From assembly GCA_007135995.1 (NCBI GenBank), contig SLHU01000160.1, positions 1 to 5,190 on the forward strand: a stretch of DNA of 5,190 nt, given 5' to 3'. Position numbers and translations under genes: made by a program. Numbering within the stretch: the first letter of the stretch is position 1; the number at the start of each line of letters is the position of its first letter. Origin of the DNA: Clostridiales bacterium. Its GTDB lineage: Bacteria; Bacillota; Clostridia; Saccharofermentanales; UBA5734. Below the pieces are notes generated by a model, which was given only the letters and a program-made list of their open reading frames with translations, had not been told where the DNA came from and did no database searches. Positions 4,260 through 5,190 of the stretch are shown piece after piece.

Positions 4260-4961
4260 ATGATGAAAAAAAATTCGACTTTGCGTATGCGTTGGATCCG
4301 CTTTGGTATAGTTATCGTCCTGGCGGCCGTTATCGTTTGCTTGTTTCTCGACTGGCGCCAGTCCGGGCTTGGATTTATGCCCTGGCTGGATCGTCTGCCG
4401 TGGTTCTTTACGATCCTGACGATCCTTTTGCTGTTCGTGGCCAAAACTGTGATCTGGTTTATCCATCTGCGTGTGCTTTATCTCACAGCCGGATTTCTTA
4501 TGCCGGCATTATTGGCTATCATCGTGATTTATGCCGGTCTGTTCCTGCAGCTTTCCATCGGCTATCTGATCGGCATGCGCTCCCAGCCGGACGCGATTCA
4601 TGCTCGGATGAAAAAATACAAGGCTTCTCGCTGGGTTTTGAGATCTGTACGGCAAAACCCTTTGCTCAGCTGCTTTGCAGCTCGCTTTCTGCCGACTCCG
4701 CCGACCGATCTTTTTAATATCTTCTTCGGATCATTGCGAATACCTTACGACAAATACATCTTCGCTTCCATGCTTGGACTGACCCCGGCCATGGTCCCGC
4801 TTGTTTTTGTCGGTGAGCGTGCTTTGGATCCGCTGTCGACCGGATTTTTACTGCCTTTTTCCATCAGTGTGCTGCTGGCAGTGCTATCGCTTTATTTTTC
4901 TCTGAAGATTAAAAAGCGCGACGGTAACGGTGAAAAAGCAAAAATATCAAAAACAAAATAA
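4260..4961 (+). CDS. VTT/TVP38-TMEM64 family (DedA-superfamily) membrane protein
   Basis: This 233-residue integral membrane protein has hydrophobic segments at about 14-30, 48-68, 72-105 (long, likely re-entrant plus membrane-spanning), 165-186 and 195-215. The VTT (SNARE-associated/TVP38) signature covers RVLYLTAGFLMP (71-82), the G-rich stretch to YLIGMRSQ (102-109) and ARFLPTPPTDLFNIFFG (141-157). The last includes the family's Arg-Phe-x-Pro turn; KYIFASMLGLTPAMVPLVFVG (165-185) follows. Relatives are DedA-type proteins, several of which flip lipids such as undecaprenyl phosphate or phosphatidylethanolamine; a lipid-transport role here is inference. The positively charged N-terminus and Lys-rich tail suggest both lie inside. 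The start is set at ATG 4260, nine bases after AGGA (4247-4250). ATG 4263 is also possible, while the TTG at 4194 has no RBS and would put hairpin sequence into the protein. It lies downstream of the SDR gene with no terminator between them. Confidence 0.9.
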   Translation: MMKKNSTLRMRWIRFGIVIVLAAVIVCLFLDWRQSGLGFMPWLDRLPWFFTILTILLLFVAKTVIWFIHLRVLYLTAGFLMPALLAIIVIYAGLFLQLSIGYLIGMRSQPDAIHARMKKYKASRWVLRSVRQNPLLSCFAARFLPTPPTDLFNIFFGSLRIPYDKYIFASMLGLTPAMVPLVFVGERALDPLSTGFLLPFSISVLLAVLSLYFSLKIKKRDGNGEKAKISKTK

Positions 4962-5129
4962 AAGACACATGATAATTGCATCACTACTGTTTTTTCGGGA
5001 TGTGTACTGTGTTACACTGATCAGCGAAGAGATGAGGAAGCATCGCATTCTGCAATATAAAAGAAGTATAAGCGGATCGATTAAAGGTCAGTTTACATGT
5101 AAAAACGCTCATAATGAATGGGGAAAATA

Positions 5130-5135
5130 TATAAT
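5130..5135 (+). promoter_or_regulatory. Candidate -10 box (TATAAT) before the next gene
   Basis: A perfect TATAAT lies about 50 bases upstream of the ATG at 5186. No good -35 sits at 16-18 bases; TTTACA (5092-5097) is too far upstream and pairs only poorly in spacing with CATAAT at 5110-5115. It implies that the next gene may have its own promoter. Confidence 0.35.
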
Positions 5136-5174
5136 AGCGAGCATATCTTTTGAGCAGGTCAATATCAATATGAT

Positions 5175-5178
5175 GGAG
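5175..5178 (+). promoter_or_regulatory. RBS of the gene that leaves the window
   Basis: GGAG, seven bases before the ATG at 5186, is a good Shine-Dalgarno at normal spacing. Confidence 0.55.
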
Positions 5179-5185
5179 TAAACAT

Positions 5186-5190
5186 ATGAA
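5186..5190 (+). CDS. Start of a partial gene running off the window
   Basis: ATGAA at the window end follows an RBS at the right distance and a TATAAT box. Only the Met codon and two bases of the next codon are visible, so nothing can be said about the product. Confidence 0.5.

Noticed and set aside
4930..5181. 83-codon open frame overlapping the end of the VTT gene
   Set aside because: It starts inside the VTT coding sequence in another frame, has no RBS at its GTG or internal ATG, and shows no recognisable domain.

Overview
The window looks like a chromosomal stretch from a low-to-mid-GC Gram-positive bacterium, probably a Firmicute (Clostridia or Erysipelotrichia type). I infer this from AGGAGG-type ribosome binding sites, the gene families present and the base composition; no marker gene fixes the taxon. 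It holds four clear protein genes and the first bases of a fifth. Between them lie unusually repeat-rich and partly decayed spacers.

Layout. (1) 1-284: no convincing gene, but three head-to-tail copies of a 75-bp unit. (2) 285-2246, minus: a 653-residue protein with one N-terminal membrane anchor, an alpha-helical middle part and a beta-rich end. It resembles carbohydrate-active alpha/alpha-toroid enzymes in overall plan, but I cannot assign a function. (3) 2247-2523: a spacer that is a patchwork of debris. It has an IS21-like terminal repeat, then a 37-codon remnant of a uroporphyrinogen-decarboxylase-family gene (HSCGS and GVDALNPVQ motifs) bounded by stop codons. A perfect 32-bp palindrome lies inside the remnant. 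(4) 2524-2910, minus: a DUF302 protein with a strong RBS and a TATAAT box. (5) 2911-3290: a divergent spacer with copies of a GGTNCCACGT repeat of about 36 bp, paired TGATCATG boxes, and a possible 10-codon leader ORF that overlaps the next start as ATGA. (6) 3291-4097, plus: a classical SDR oxidoreductase (FabG-like) with complete cofactor and catalytic motifs. (7) 4098-4259: a structured leader carrying another copy of the repeat. (8) 4260-4961, plus: a VTT/TVP38 (DedA-superfamily) membrane protein. (9) 4962-5185: a spacer with a TATAAT box. (10) 5186: RBS and ATG of a gene that runs off the window.

How the parts may work together. The SDR and the VTT protein are on the same strand with no visible terminator between them, so they may be co-transcribed. 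The leader between them is the most interesting regulatory candidate. One arm (4208-4216) can pair either with 4230-4238, leaving the VTT Shine-Dalgarno free, or with 4239-4251, burying it. The loop of the first hairpin is complementary over 12 positions to an upstream repeat copy (4121-4132). This has the geometry of a translational switch, or alternatively is a by-product of inverted repeat copies. I see no defence system, CRISPR array, intact mobile element, tRNA or rRNA.
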